This document shows, in pieces, positions 1 through 8,971 of a stretch of 64,000 bases of DNA. The notes beneath the pieces are model-generated. The model worked only from the letters and a program-made list of their open reading frames with translations, was not told the origin of the DNA and did no database searches. The stretch comes from Sedimenticola sp. Its GTDB lineage: Bacteria > Pseudomonadota > Gammaproteobacteria > Chromatiales > Chromatiaceae. Numbering within the stretch: the first letter of the stretch is position 1; each line of letters opens with the position of its first letter. The position numbers and the translations under genes are program-made. The DNA lies in assembly GCA_002869585.1 (NCBI GenBank), contig PKUO01000011.1, forward strand, positions 1 to 64,000. Reading direction: 5' to 3'.

Positions 1-98
1 GCCAGCAGCAGGAACCCACCGAAGCGACTCGGGAGTGGTTCAATGCCACGCCTGAGCGCCGTAGGAATCCCTGGGCTTCAGGCCGGGGAGGATGTCAA
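1..98 (+). mobile_element. Right end of an IS200/IS605-type element (tnpB tail, omega-RNA-like hairpin), cut by window edge
   Basis: Positions 68-89 form a 9-bp stem (68-76 with 81-89, one G-G mismatch and one G-T pair) around a TTCA loop, followed by GAGGATGTCAA. This hairpin plus GTCAA tail is what I know as the right end of many TnpB-only (IS1341/IS605-like) elements, where it is also the 3' scaffold of the omega RNA. In frame 3 the first bases read QQQEPTEATRE, like the common C-terminal KQEPTE stretch of TnpB, but the frame then runs on through the hairpin without a stop, so the tnpB end may be degraded. The rest of the element lies outside the window, so intactness is unknown. The end lies 10 nt from the ptsI stop codon. 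The family assignment is from pattern memory, not a search. Confidence 0.55.
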
Positions 99-107
99 TG
101 GGGACTG

Positions 108-1835
108 TCAATACTCCTGGCATATCTGGGCGATACGCTCGGATATATCCGCCTCATGCAGATGTTGGAATAGCCGATCGGTTCTCTCACTGAGTTTCCC
201 GGCATCGAGTTCACATAGCAGGCGTTTGGCGTCCAGCAGGGCGCCAGGCTGCATGCTGTACTCCTGGAGTCCCATGCCCAGCAGCAGCGGAATGTAGCTG
301 GGATCGCCCGCCATTTCGCCACACATGCTGACCGGTTTGTTGTAATGCCGCCCGGCATCGATCACCATTTTGATCAAGCGCAGAATCGCGGGGTGAAGCG
401 GGTCGAACAGGTAGTTCACCTCGTCATCGACACGGTCAATGGCTAGGGTGTACTGGATCAGATCGTTGGTGCCGATGGAGAGAAAGTCGAGCGCATTGGC
501 AAATCGGTCTGCCGATAGCGCGGCGGCAGGCACATCGATCATGCCGCCTACCTGGATGTTTGTATCAAAGGGGGTGCCATCCTGACTGAGACTCAGCTTT
601 GCCGCCTCCAGATGCTGTTTCAGTGCTGCCACCTCCGAGAGTGTGGAGAGCATCGGGACCATGATCCGTACCGGGCCATGCGCCGATGCCCGCAGAATGG
701 CGCGCAGTTGCGGCAGAAACAGCCTGGGTTCCTTGATACAGAGCCGGATTGCCCGCAGGCCCAGCGCCGGGTTGCAGACCGGGGTGTTGCCCAGACAGCC
801 ATCCACCTGTTTGTCGGCCCCCAGGTCGAGTGTGCGGATTGTTACCGGAATACCGTTCAGCCCTTCGACCACTGATCGGTAGGCCTCGTAGTGTTCATCT
901 TCATCCGGTGGCGTATCCCGGTTCATGTAGAGAAACTCGGTGCGATAGAGACCGACGCCGTCTGCCTGCAGGGCGCGGGTGGTCGCGATATCCTCCGGCA
1001 GTTCAATATTCGCCATCAGAGAGAGCTGCATGCCATCGCGCGTGATAGCGGGCTTGCCAATCAGCTTGCTCAGCTGCTTGGCCTGCTCAAGATTGTCGAC
1101 GATGCGCTGCCGGTAGAGGATCAGTGTCTGCTCGTCTACATCACTGATCACCAGCCCCGCGCCGCCATCGACGATCACTTGCCGGCCATGTCCCAGCAAC
1201 TGGGTGGCGGAGTGCAGGCCGACGATGGCCGGAATGCCGAGACTGCGCGCCAGGATCGCGGTATGCGACATCGGTCCGCCATACTCGGTGATGAAGGCGG
1301 CAATACCCTGGTGTTTCATCAGGATGGTATCGGCAGGACTCAGGTCCTGGGCAAGGATCACCTTGCCTTCCAGGGCATTGCCCTGGGTATCCTCAGCCTG
1401 GTTTAACAGCCCCTTGTGGATCTGGTTGACGACATGATCGACATCATCCTTGCGGGTACGCAGATAGGGGTCTTCCATCTCGTCGAAGACCTTAACCAGG
1501 GCGTTGCGCTGTACCTGCAGGGCGGATTCAGCGGTGTAACTGTTTTGCGCAATCAGTTCGATGGGTGCGGCCACAAAGGCGGCATCGTCGAGCATCAGCA
1601 GATGGGTGTCGATGAACGCCAGGATATCGGAACGGGTGTCGGAAGGGATCTTGGATTTGATGGTCTTGAGCTGCGCCCGGGCGCTCTCCACCGCCAGCCG
1701 GTAGCGTTCGATCTCCTGGAAGACCTGGTCTTGTGGTATATGGCTGATGCTGACATCTATCCGCCCGCGTTGCAGCAGGAAGGTCTCGCCGATGGCGATG
1801 CCTTTGGCGACACCGATGCCGGTAATGCTGTGCAT
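108..1835 (-). CDS. ptsI: Phosphoenolpyruvate-protein phosphotransferase (PTS enzyme I)
   Basis: The 575-residue protein has the full enzyme I layout: an N-terminal HPr-binding helical part, the swivelling phosphohistidine domain with GGPMSHTAILARSLG (phosphorylated His191), and a C-terminal TIM barrel that binds PEP (RTEFLYM near 298, LDLGADK near 336, IGTNDLIQYT at 454-463, catalytic Cys505 in SMCGEMAG). It moves phosphate from PEP to HPr in the cytoplasm. There is no N-terminal GAF domain, so it is PtsI rather than PtsP. Its start overlaps the ptsH stop by one base (TAATG), so the two are translationally coupled. With ptsN and rapZ next door and no EIIB or EIIC gene in the window, the likely job is regulatory (PTS-Ntr) rather than sugar uptake. 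An IS-type end lies just past the stop codon. Confidence 0.95.
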   Translation of the reverse strand: MHSITGIGVAKGIAIGETFLLQRGRIDVSISHIPQDQVFQEIERYRLAVESARAQLKTIKSKIPSDTRSDILAFIDTHLLMLDDAAFVAAPIELIAQNSYTAESALQVQRNALVKVFDEMEDPYLRTRKDDVDHVVNQIHKGLLNQAEDTQGNALEGKVILAQDLSPADTILMKHQGIAAFITEYGGPMSHTAILARSLGIPAIVGLHSATQLLGHGRQVIVDGGAGLVISDVDEQTLILYRQRIVDNLEQAKQLSKLIGKPAITRDGMQLSLMANIELPEDIATTRALQADGVGLYRTEFLYMNRDTPPDEDEHYEAYRSVVEGLNGIPVTIRTLDLGADKQVDGCLGNTPVCNPALGLRAIRLCIKEPRLFLPQLRAILRASAHGPVRIMVPMLSTLSEVAALKQHLEAAKLSLSQDGTPFDTNIQVGGMIDVPAAALSADRFANALDFLSIGTNDLIQYTLAIDRVDDEVNYLFDPLHPAILRLIKMVIDAGRHYNKPVSMCGEMAGDPSYIPLLLGMGLQEYSMQPGALLDAKRLLCELDAGKLSERTDRLFQHLHEADISERIAQICQEY

Positions 1836-2104
1836 TATTCGCCCTCTCCGAAGCGGTTCTGCACCAGTTGTTCCAAGGCGCTGACTGCCGCTGCCTCATC
1901 CTCACCGTCGGCGATCAGGGTGAGGGTCGTGCCCTGTCCGGCGGCCAGCATCATGATCGACATGATACTTTTGCCATTCGCCTGGGTGCGCTGATTGGCG
2001 AGCTGAATGTTGCTCTTGAATTCGCTGGCAGTGGCGACGAATTTGGCGGCGGCCCTGGCGTGCAGTCCAAGCTTGTTGATGATGTTTAACTCCCGGTTGA
2101 TCAT
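1835..2104 (-). CDS. ptsH: HPr phosphocarrier protein (NPr-like)
   Basis: This 89-residue protein has the HPr fold signature: GLHARAAAKFV with the phosphoryl-accepting His15 and Arg17, and a second site NGKSIMSIM with Ser46, the residue that HPr kinase modifies in species that have it. It accepts phosphate from enzyme I and passes it to EIIA proteins, here most likely PtsN. It is about the usual length for the family (85-90). It lies in a minus-strand run rapZ-ptsH-ptsI and overlaps ptsI by one base. No hprK is visible in the window, so whether Ser46 is used cannot be told. Confidence 0.95.
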   Translation of the reverse strand: MINRELNIINKLGLHARAAAKFVATASEFKSNIQLANQRTQANGKSIMSIMMLAAGQGTTLTLIADGEDEAAAVSALEQLVQNRFGEGE

Positions 2105-2167
2105 AGTGTTAACAGGCTCTAACTGGTTTTCGAATAGTGTTTGGCGATATGTTCATCTACACGCGGC

Positions 2168-3028
2168 TCAGCGGGAGAGTTCACGGTGGCGCAACTGTAC
2201 CGATGGGTTGCTTTGCCGGAAATGTGCGGAGAGTCGTTCCGTAAGATATACGGAGCGGTGCTGGCCGCCGGTGCAGCCGATGGCGATGGTTAGGTAACTG
2301 CGGCCATCCGCCTGAAAGCAGGGAACCCACTCCTCAAGAAAGCGGGTTATCTGGCTTGCCAGCCGCTGCACTTGTTCATCCTCGCCCAGAAAATCCTGCA
2401 CGGCTTGATCCCTGCCGGTCAGTGGGCGCAGGGCCGGGTGCCAGTGGGGATTGGGCAGACAGCGTGCGTCATAGACAAAGTAGGCGTCTCTGGGTACCCC
2501 GTGTTTGAAACCGAACGATAGAAACAGGAGTGAGATCTCTGTGTGTTTGCGATCGCTGACCCGCGAGCGAATGATATCCCGCAGCTGGTGGATGTTGGTG
2601 CGGGTCGTGTCAATGCGCAGATCGGCGGCGGTGAGAATCGGCGCCATGATTTCCCGCTCATGATCGATGGCGTCCGCCAGAGAACGGTTGCTGTCAGACA
2701 GGGGGTGCTTGCGCCGGGTTTCGCTGAATCGCGTGATCAGTGCGTCGTTTTGGGCGTCGAGGAAAATGATCTCATAGTCGATGCCCTGTGACTTCAGGGG
2801 CTCGAGCAGTGACATGATGTCCTTCAACTCCTCTGAGGGATTGCGGGCATCGATTCCGACGGCGGTACGCTGATAGCGCGCCTCCTGCCTGCCCGAGAGC
2901 TCGGCTGTCAGAGTGCGCAGCATGAAGACCGGGAGATTGTCGATGCAGTAGTATCCGGCATCTTCCAGTGTGTGCAGTGCGACGCTTTTTCCTGAGCCGG
3001 ACAACCCGGTGACAATGATCAGTTTCAT
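2168..3028 (-). CDS. rapZ: RNase adapter / nucleotide-binding protein RapZ
   Basis: The 286 residues begin with a P-loop, GLSGSGKS at 8-15, followed by the family-typical SVALHTLEDAGYYCIDNLP. The C-terminal half carries the RapZ signatures SFGFKHGVPRDAY (171-183), the NPHWHPALRPLTG stretch (193-205) and GCTGGQHRSV (251-260). In E. coli RapZ binds small RNAs and presents them to RNase E to control amino-sugar synthesis; in other bacteria the same family links PTS phosphorylation to gene expression. Length and motifs are complete. It lies between ptsN and ptsH, the usual gammaproteobacterial rpoN-hpf-ptsN-rapZ-ptsH order. No GlmY or GlmZ target is visible here, so the local role is inferred from the family. 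Confidence 0.95.
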   Translation of the reverse strand: MKLIIVTGLSGSGKSVALHTLEDAGYYCIDNLPVFMLRTLTAELSGRQEARYQRTAVGIDARNPSEELKDIMSLLEPLKSQGIDYEIIFLDAQNDALITRFSETRRKHPLSDSNRSLADAIDHEREIMAPILTAADLRIDTTRTNIHQLRDIIRSRVSDRKHTEISLLFLSFGFKHGVPRDAYFVYDARCLPNPHWHPALRPLTGRDQAVQDFLGEDEQVQRLASQITRFLEEWVPCFQADGRSYLTIAIGCTGGQHRSVYLTERLSAHFRQSNPSVQLRHRELSR

Positions 3029-3129
3029 ACAGTCAAAACAGGCCTCAATCTAACCAGTAAGCATTGAGTATATCCTGATTTTTGTGTCAGACACATGTCC
3101 CGCAAGCGCCGATCGCGGGTCCTGCGGGG

Positions 3130-3600
3130 TCAGGCGGTTTCGGCCAGCAATTCGCGGTTCATAATATTGTAGCGGATGACTTCCGGGTCCTTGGACTCCC
3201 TCAGCTTCGTGCAAAACTGGGCATTGCTGAACAGCGTCGCCAGACTGGCGAGCAGCTGGAGGTGTTCTTGAGTGGCCTCTTCAGGCACCAGCAGACCGAA
3301 TACCAGGTCTACCGGCTGGTTGTCGATGGCGTCGTAGTCAACGCCATCCGAGAGTTGAATAAATGCGCCATAGGCCTTGTCGATACCGGCCATGCGGGCA
3401 TGGGGCAGGCCGATGCCGTGCCCCAGCCCTGTGCTACCGAGCCGCTCCCGCTCGAGCAGTTTGTCGAAGACAGCTTCTGGAGTCAGCTCAGGAGATGAAC
3501 TCGACAGGAGCCTACCCATCTCTTCCAGTGTGCGCTTTTTACTGGCGGCCTTGTTGCTGCAGCTGATGCGCTCAATGGTCAGAAAGTTTGCAGGAAGCAT
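3130..3600 (-). CDS. ptsN: Nitrogen-regulatory PTS EIIA protein (EIIA-Ntr)
   Basis: This 156-residue single-domain EIIA protein has the phosphorylation site in GIGLPHARMAG, with His67 the acceptor, and the fructose/mannitol-type EIIA core (LVFGLLVPEEATQEHLQLL). It receives phosphate from HPr and, in relatives, controls potassium transport, sigma-54-linked functions and stress responses by protein contacts. The N-terminus (LTIERISCSNKAASKKRTLEEM) matches PtsN rather than sugar-specific EIIA. It starts 26 nt after hpf in a typical rpoN-hpf-ptsN-rapZ cluster. All expected residues are present. Confidence 0.95.
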   Translation of the reverse strand: MLPANFLTIERISCSNKAASKKRTLEEMGRLLSSSSPELTPEAVFDKLLERERLGSTGLGHGIGLPHARMAGIDKAYGAFIQLSDGVDYDAIDNQPVDLVFGLLVPEEATQEHLQLLASLATLFSNAQFCTKLRESKDPEVIRYNIMNRELLAETA

Positions 3601-3626
3601 AGTTTACCCGGCTCAAATGTTGGTTA

Positions 3627-3953
3627 TCAGACAGATGGTTCCATACCCTTGAGGGTGGCGCCATTTCGATGATTGGTGTTTTTCTCCTTGTGTTTTTTTA
3701 CCTGGCGGTCAATTTTGTCGACCAGTCCGTCTATTGCGGCGTACATATCCTCTTCAACACAGTCGGCAAAAATGTCAGCACCGTTGACATGTAGAGTTGC
3801 TTCCGCCTTTTGTCTTAACTTTTCAACACTTAGAATTACATGCAAGTTGGTTACATGGTCAAAATGGCGTTCAAGTCTTTCAAATTTCGTATCCACATAA
3901 TTGCGGAGTGCTTCGGTAATATCTACATGATGGCCGGTGAGGCTGATTTGCAT
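3627..3953 (-). CDS. hpf: Ribosome hibernation promoting factor (short form)
   Basis: The 108-residue protein begins MQISLTGHHVDITEALRNYV and continues with the single ribosome-binding beta-alpha domain of the HPF/YfiA family (KFERLERHFDHVTNLHVILSVEK). It lacks the C-terminal extension of long-form HPF, so it should work as the gammaproteobacterial short form that helps 70S ribosomes pair into inactive 100S dimers or sit idle. The basic tail (QVKKHKEKNTNHRNG) fits rRNA contact. It starts 24 nt after the rpoN stop codon, its conserved position in this cluster. Confidence 0.93.
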   Translation of the reverse strand: MQISLTGHHVDITEALRNYVDTKFERLERHFDHVTNLHVILSVEKLRQKAEATLHVNGADIFADCVEEDMYAAIDGLVDKIDRQVKKHKEKNTNHRNGATLKGMEPSV

Positions 3954-3977
3954 GGTTGGCTCCTTAAAACATAACCT

Positions 3978-5483
3978 CTAGACGAGGCGCTTACGCTCGT
4001 TTGATGGCGGGATTGCCATCGCTTCACGGTATTTTGCTACAGTTCTTCTGGCAACTTCGATGCCCTGTTCAGCGAGAATCCCCGCTATCTTGTTGTCGCT
4101 GAGAGGTTTCTTGGGTTTTTCTGCAGCGATCAGTTTTTTGATCAGGGCGCGGATTGCCGTGGCTGAGCATTCACCGCCTCCAGTCGTACTCACATGGCTG
4201 GAAAAAAAGTATTTAAACTCCAGTGTGCCGCGTGGCGTGTGCATGTATTTCTGGGTGGTAACCCTGGAGATGGTTGATTAATGCATCTCCAGCGCTTCCG
4301 CTATATCGCGCAGCACCAGTGGTTTCATCGCCTCTTCGCCGTATTCGAAAAATCCGCGTTGGAATTCGACGATCTTGCTGGCGACGCGCAACAGGGTTTC
4401 ATTTCGGCTGGTCAGGCTTTTTATGAACCAGCGGGCCTCCTGCAGGTGATTCTTCAAATACTGGTTGTCATGACTGTTATCGGCACGTCGGATCAATTTT
4501 GAATAGTCGGAGTTGACTCTGAGCTTCGGGGTCGCATCCGGATTGAGCTCGACGCGCCAGACCTCCTCGTGTTTGGAGACGAACACGTCGGGGGTAACAT
4601 ACTCCGGTTCGACCTCCGAAATCTGTGTGCCGGGGCGTGGATTGAGGGATCTGATCAGCGCATGGATCTCCCGCAGCTGGTCATCGTCGATCTTCAGTTT
4701 GCGCTTGATCTGGTTCAGATCCTGGTTGGCCAGAAGGTCGAAATGGTCGCGGATCAGCTTGATCGCGGCTTGCCGATAGGGTGAATCCTGTTCCGGGAGC
4801 TGGTTGAGCTGGATCAGCAGACATTCCCGGGGATCGCGTGCGGCTACACCCGGTGGATCGAACTGCTGGATTCTGTGGAGTACCGCCTCGATCTCATCCA
4901 GGTCGATCTCCTGGCTGTCAATGTCCGTGGCCAGGTCCTCGAGGGGAATGCTCAGGTATCCGTCTTCATTGATACCGTCGATGATGGCGGTGGCGATCTC
5001 ACGGTCCTGGTCACTGAAAGGCGTCAGATTGAGCTGCCAGATCAGGTGGTCGTTGAGTGTGAGGGCGTTGTGGCTGAGGGCGAGATAGTCGGTATCGCCC
5101 TGATCGCTGCCGCTGCTGCCCGAACTCTGCGGTATGCTGCTTTCATAGACATCGTCCCAGTTGATATCCACCGGCAGGTCTTCGGGGATCTCGTTGTCCT
5201 CCCGGTTCAGCTCGCGGTAGACATCCGCCTCTTTGGTCTTGGTTGCCTGTTCAGATTCCGCCAGATCCCGCGTGGCACTTGCCTGGGACTCCTGGTCATG
5301 GCCGTTGAGCCCCTCTCTGGCTTCCCCTTCATCCTCGGTCTCCAGCATCAGATTGGAATCCAGCGCGTCCTGGATCTCCTGTTTCAGGTCGAGCGTAGAT
5401 AGCTGTAACAGGCGTATTGCCTGTTGCAGCTGGGGTGTCATGGTGAGGTGCTGTCCGAGGCGAAGCTGTAAGGTTTGCTTCAT
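3978..5483 (-). pseudogene. rpoN: RNA polymerase sigma-54 factor, interrupted by an in-frame TAA
   Basis: The reading frame encodes a complete sigma-54 factor of 501 codons plus stop, but codon 402 is TAA (plus-strand TTA at 4278-4280). Before it: region I (MKQTLQLRLGQHLTMTPQLQ), an acidic region II, and the core-binding region up to KPLVLRDIAEALEMH. After it, without frame change: [17 protein letters not shown], then the RpoN box [10 protein letters not shown] at about 478-487 and the normal C-terminus. E. coli RpoN reads [15 protein letters not shown] here, so the stop replaces the conserved Glu, a single GAA-to-TAA change. The helix-turn-helix and RpoN box would be missing from the 401-residue product, which should not recognise -24/-12 promoters. 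A downstream ATG at 4244 could restart only the last 88 residues. Recent inactivation and a base-calling error both fit. Confidence 0.93.
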
Positions 5484-5637
5484 ATATGGCTATCGGTACG
5501 AATCTGGTATGTTATTTGTATGTTTTGTTGGCTCTAATTTCATTCTAGCCGAAAAAAGCGGGTTTGTTGCAAAGTATTCTTCTTCATATTTTTGCTATGG
5601 ATCAACAGATTTGCACCAAAAATCCCCTGATTAGGAA

Positions 5638-6363
5638 TTAAAGCCTGAACTCTTTACCCAGATAGACATCCCGCACCTCATCATGGGCGAGGATGGCATC
5701 CGGTTCACCCTCGGCCAGTACGCTGCCGTCGCTGATGATGTAGGCGCGTTGGCAGATGCCCAGCGTTTCGCGCACATTATGATCGGTGATCAGGATGCCG
5801 ATATCCCTCGAACCCAGCTCACGGATGATGTTCTGGATATCTCGCACCGATATTGGATCGATGCCGGCAAAGGGTTCATCGAGCAGGATGAATTTCGGCT
5901 CCACTGCCAGGCAGCGGGCAATCTCCAGGCGCCGGCGTTCGCCTCCGGAGAGTCCCATCGCCAGATTGTCCCTGAGGTGGCCGAGATTGAAATCGTGCAT
6001 CAGGCCTTCGCAGACTTCAGCCTGCTGGGTTTTATCCAGATGTCTGAGCGTCTCCAGCACCGCGAGAATGTTGTCCCGCACCGTCAGCTTGCGAAAAACC
6101 GAAGGTTCCTGGGCCAGGTAACCCAGGCCCAGTCGGGCGCGGGTGTGCATCGGCAGGGTGGTGATTTCCTGGTTATCTACGCTGATATTGCCGCCTTCTG
6201 CAGGGATCAGGCCGGCAATCATGTAGAAACAGGTGGTCTTGCCTGCCCCATTCGGGCCCAGCAATCCAACGATTTCACCGCTGTTGACCTGAAGCGACAC
6301 GCCATTGACCACGGCCCGCTTGCGATAATGTTTGACCAGGTCGGTCGCTGTGAGTGTCGTCAT
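5638..6363 (-). CDS. lptB: LPS export ABC transporter ATP-binding protein
   Basis: This 241-residue ABC ATPase has Walker A GPNGAGKT (36-43), signature LSGGE (138-142), Walker B FILLDEP (158-164) and the switch His195 in ITDHNVRE. The FAGIDP sequence after Walker B is typical of LptB. It powers extraction of lipopolysaccharide from the inner membrane with LptF and LptG, which are not in this window. Its start overlaps the end of lptA by four bases, so lptC-lptA-lptB are one operon. The 154 nt between its stop and rpoN probably contain the rpoN promoter; a TAGAAT box is visible on the minus strand near 5546, but without a well-spaced -35. Confidence 0.95.
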   Translation of the reverse strand: MTTLTATDLVKHYRKRAVVNGVSLQVNSGEIVGLLGPNGAGKTTCFYMIAGLIPAEGGNISVDNQEITTLPMHTRARLGLGYLAQEPSVFRKLTVRDNILAVLETLRHLDKTQQAEVCEGLMHDFNLGHLRDNLAMGLSGGERRRLEIARCLAVEPKFILLDEPFAGIDPISVRDIQNIIRELGSRDIGILITDHNVRETLGICQRAYIISDGSVLAEGEPDAILAHDEVRDVYLGKEFRL

Positions 6364-6884
6364 TGGTTGCCGGTGTTGCCGTTTTTCGATTCGATGGTGA
6401 CCTTGACCCGTTCCTTGCCTTTTGCGCTGGCGCCGGCCTTGACTACCGCCTTGGCGCGATCATATGTGATGCGGTCGCTTTTGAAACTGTCCTTGCCCTG
6501 GGTCAGCTCGGCGTCACCGATCAGGAACAGGGTGTCGCTATTGGCGAGATATTCGGCCTGTTTTGCCTTGCCCTTGATGGTGCCGCTGCCTTGGTCGCCA
6601 TCCTGCTTGAACGTGACCGGGTTGCCGTTGGCAACCACCTTGCTGGTCACCCCGTTGGTCTGGGTGACGGTAATGCTCGAGGCAGTAATGCGAATGCTTC
6701 CCTGGGTGAGGATGACGTTGCCTTTGTAAATGCTCTGGCCCGTGCCGTCATCGATTTCGACGCTGTCTGCCTCGATGCCGATCGGCTGATCCTTGTCCGA
6801 TTCCAGGGCGAAGGCCGTTGTGTTGAGCAGCAGCAGCGCCGCGAATAGCCAGGAGTTTCTGTTGCAGGTGTTATTCAACCTCAT
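6360..6884 (-). CDS. lptA: LPS transport periplasmic bridge protein LptA
   Basis: Starting at the second ATG (6884), the protein has a signal peptide (hydrophobic [15 protein letters not shown]) followed by an OstA-like jellyroll domain beginning [22 protein letters not shown] and running through [15 protein letters not shown] and SDRITYD. LptA forms the periplasmic bridge carrying LPS from LptC to LptD. An ATG five codons upstream (6899) is possible, but GGGGA lies just before the chosen start. It overlaps lptC by 14 nt and lptB by 4 nt. The tail ([18 protein letters not shown]) is short and polar. Family length is about 175-185, and this one fits. Confidence 0.92.
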   Translation of the reverse strand: MRLNNTCNRNSWLFAALLLLNTTAFALESDKDQPIGIEADSVEIDDGTGQSIYKGNVILTQGSIRITASSITVTQTNGVTSKVVANGNPVTFKQDGDQGSGTIKGKAKQAEYLANSDTLFLIGDAELTQGKDSFKSDRITYDRAKAVVKAGASAKGKERVKVTIESKNGNTGNQ

Positions 6885-7428
6885 ATCTTCCCCGTACATC
6901 TGCCAGTAGCTTGATTCGTATCGGTTTATTGAACCATGCCTGCATACCCGTTGCTTCCACGCGGTTTTTCAGGCTGGTCAAGTTTACCTTGTTATCGGTT
7001 TCCAGGTAGTTGTTTTTCGGCTGCACGCGGAGGTCTTCAGCCACTATATGGACCGGGGCGGTCGCCTTGCTGGCCGGGCGGTCGATGGTGACGCCACCCT
7101 GGAGCAGCACCAGTTCGCCATCCCCGGAAACCCAGCCGGTTTTCGCATCGACTCGCCAGGGGGGCTTATCGCCATCGAACAGCATGAAATGGGGTGTGGT
7201 CACCTCGGTGCTGTCATCTTCTGGAAAATGCACCAGTTTTTCGGTGGTCATGCGTTGGCTGAGCTGCCCCTTTTTATCGAAAGTCTTGGCAATCAGCCCC
7301 TCGACGAAGAAATCCGGCGCTGTGATCGAGGGCTCATTGTATTCCTGAACATGGTTGCCGCTGAGCAGCCAACTCGCCACGACCAGTACAAATAGCGCGA
7401 GTGCGATGATATAAGGGCGCTTGTCCAC
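6871..7428 (-). CDS. lptC: LPS export protein LptC
   Basis: The 185-residue protein starts with GTG and has one N-terminal membrane anchor (YIIALALFVLVVASWLLSG) and a periplasmic OstA-like domain (ITAPDFFVEGLIAKTFDKKG... HFPEDDSTEVTTPHF... GWVSGDGELVLLQGGV). LptC receives LPS from the LptBFG complex and passes it to LptA. Placement between kdsC (3 nt upstream) and lptA (overlapping) is the standard yrbG-kdsD-kdsC-lptC-lptA-lptB order of gammaproteobacteria. Sequence conservation in this family is low, so the call rests on architecture and position as much as on sequence. Confidence 0.92.
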   Translation of the reverse strand: MDKRPYIIALALFVLVVASWLLSGNHVQEYNEPSITAPDFFVEGLIAKTFDKKGQLSQRMTTEKLVHFPEDDSTEVTTPHFMLFDGDKPPWRVDAKTGWVSGDGELVLLQGGVTIDRPASKATAPVHIVAEDLRVQPKNNYLETDNKVNLTSLKNRVEATGMQAWFNKPIRIKLLADVRGRYEVE

Positions 7429-7431
7429 CGT

Positions 7432-7953
7432 TTACAGGTACCTGGCGAGCATCTCTTGCAGGCTGCCGCGCGCCTCCATCAGCAGCTCACAGACTTCGCG
7501 GGCCGCCCCCCGGCCGCCGTTTGCCTCGGTCTGCCAGTGGGCGTGCTGCTTCACCAGCTTGTGGGCATCCTGGACGGCAATCGCCAGGCCGACGTGTTTC
7601 ATGATGGGCAGGTCGACGACATCGTCGCCGACGTAGGCAATCTGTCGATGGTCGAGATTGAGCTTTTTGATCAGTTCCAGATAGGACGGGAGTTTGTCTA
7701 TTTGACCCTGGTAGACATGGCGAATACCCAGGCTTTCCATGCGGGTAGCCACCACCTGCGAGGTCCGGCCGGTGATGATAGCGATCTCCACCCCGGTTTC
7801 GCGCAGCATTTTCATGCCGTGCCCGTCTTTGGAATTGAAAGCCTTGTACTCCTGGCCGTCATCACCAAGGTACAGGCTGCCATCGGTGAGTACTCCGTCC
7901 ACATCGAAAATGACCATTTCGATGGCGGCAGCGCGTTCCATTATGTCTTGCAT
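7432..7953 (-). CDS. kdsC: 3-deoxy-D-manno-octulosonate 8-phosphate phosphatase
   Basis: I start the protein at the ATG at 7953 (173 residues), because an AGGA Shine-Dalgarno lies seven bases upstream; a start at 7983 would add ten residues and overlap kdsD. It is a HAD phosphatase of the C0 (capless) type: DVDGVLTDG at 17-25 with the nucleophile Asp17, IITGRTS as motif II, and GDDVVDLPIMK as motif IV. It removes phosphate from Kdo-8-phosphate to give Kdo for the LPS inner core. It follows kdsD and precedes lptC, linking Kdo synthesis to LPS export. Confidence 0.95.
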   Translation of the reverse strand: MQDIMERAAAIEMVIFDVDGVLTDGSLYLGDDGQEYKAFNSKDGHGMKMLRETGVEIAIITGRTSQVVATRMESLGIRHVYQGQIDKLPSYLELIKKLNLDHRQIAYVGDDVVDLPIMKHVGLAIAVQDAHKLVKQHAHWQTEANGGRGAAREVCELLMEARGSLQEMLARYL

Positions 7954-7972
7954 GGCAATATCCTGTTTTTCT

Positions 7973-8971
7973 CTAAACAACACCTGCCTTGAGCAGGTCG
8001 TGCATATTGATTGCGCCGATCACCTTCTGCTGTGGATCGACGATAATCAGGGCGTTGATCTTATTGTCTTCCATGATGGTCAGTGCCTCAGCCGCCAGAA
8101 TATCCGCCGGGATGGTTTTGCACTGCCGGGTCATGACTTCGGCGACTTTGCACTGGCGTAAGTCCAATTGCCGGTCCAGGGTTCTGCGCAGATCACCGTC
8201 GGTGTATATCCCCGCTATTCTACCCTGTGGATCGATAACAGCGGTCATTCCGAGGCCCTTGTTGGTCATCTCCATCAGCGCCTCTTTGAGTTCGGCATCC
8301 TGCGTGACCACCGGAATCTCATTGCCGGAATGCATGATGTCACGCACGTGCAGCAACAGACGCCGGCCGAGGCTGCCCCCGGGATGAGAGCGGGCAAAGT
8401 CCAGTTCGGTAAAGCCGCGGGCCTCGAGCAGGGCAATGGCCAGGGCGTCGCCCATGGCGAGCGTTGCGGTGGTGCTCGAGGTGGGGGCCAGGTTCAGTGG
8501 ACAGGCCTCCTGCTGGACGCTGACATCAATGTGTACATCGGCTTCGCGCGCCAGGTTGGAATTCGGCTTTCCGGTCATCGCGATCAGGGGGACGCCGAGT
8601 CGCTTGATGATCGGCAGAATGGTCAGCAACTCGGCGGTTTCGCCGGAATTGGACAGCGCCAGCACCACGTCCTTGTCGGTGATCATGCCCAGATCGCCGT
8701 GGCTGGCCTCACCAGGGTGGACGAAGAATGAGGGTGAGCCGGTGCTCGCCAGGGTTGCTGCAATCTTGCTGCCGATGTGACCCGATTTGCCCATCCCGGT
8801 GACCACGATTCGGCCCTGGCATTCGAGCATATGAAAACAGGCCTGGGCAAAGTCACCGTTGATACGTTCGGCCAGCGCGGCGACAGCCGCGGCCTCGTTG
8901 TTGATCACGGCCAGTCCCAGGGTCTGGAGTTTTTTTGCTTCTTCTGCGTCTACGCTGATTTTTTTGTTCAT
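7973..8971 (-). CDS. kdsD: Arabinose-5-phosphate isomerase
   Basis: The 332-residue enzyme has an N-terminal SIS sugar-isomerase domain (GMGKSGHIGSKIAATLASTG, then SHGDLGMI and LALSNSGET) and two C-terminal CBS domains (MHSGNEIPVVTQDAELKEAL and VMTRQCKTIPADILAAEAL). It turns ribulose-5-phosphate into arabinose-5-phosphate, the first step towards Kdo. Its ATG overlaps the stop of the upstream exchanger gene by four bases. Length and domain order match E. coli KdsD (328). Confidence 0.95.
   Translation of the reverse strand: MNKKISVDAEEAKKLQTLGLAVINNEAAAVAALAERINGDFAQACFHMLECQGRIVVTGMGKSGHIGSKIAATLASTGSPSFFVHPGEASHGDLGMITDKDVVLALSNSGETAELLTILPIIKRLGVPLIAMTGKPNSNLAREADVHIDVSVQQEACPLNLAPTSSTTATLAMGDALAIALLEARGFTELDFARSHPGGSLGRRLLLHVRDIMHSGNEIPVVTQDAELKEALMEMTNKGLGMTAVIDPQGRIAGIYTDGDLRRTLDRQLDLRQCKVAEVMTRQCKTIPADILAAEALTIMEDNKINALIIVDPQQKVIGAINMHDLLKAGVV

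Noticed and set aside
5683-6729. 348-codon plus-strand ORF opposite lptB and lptA
   Set aside because: Spans two real genes on the other strand and has no family motif.
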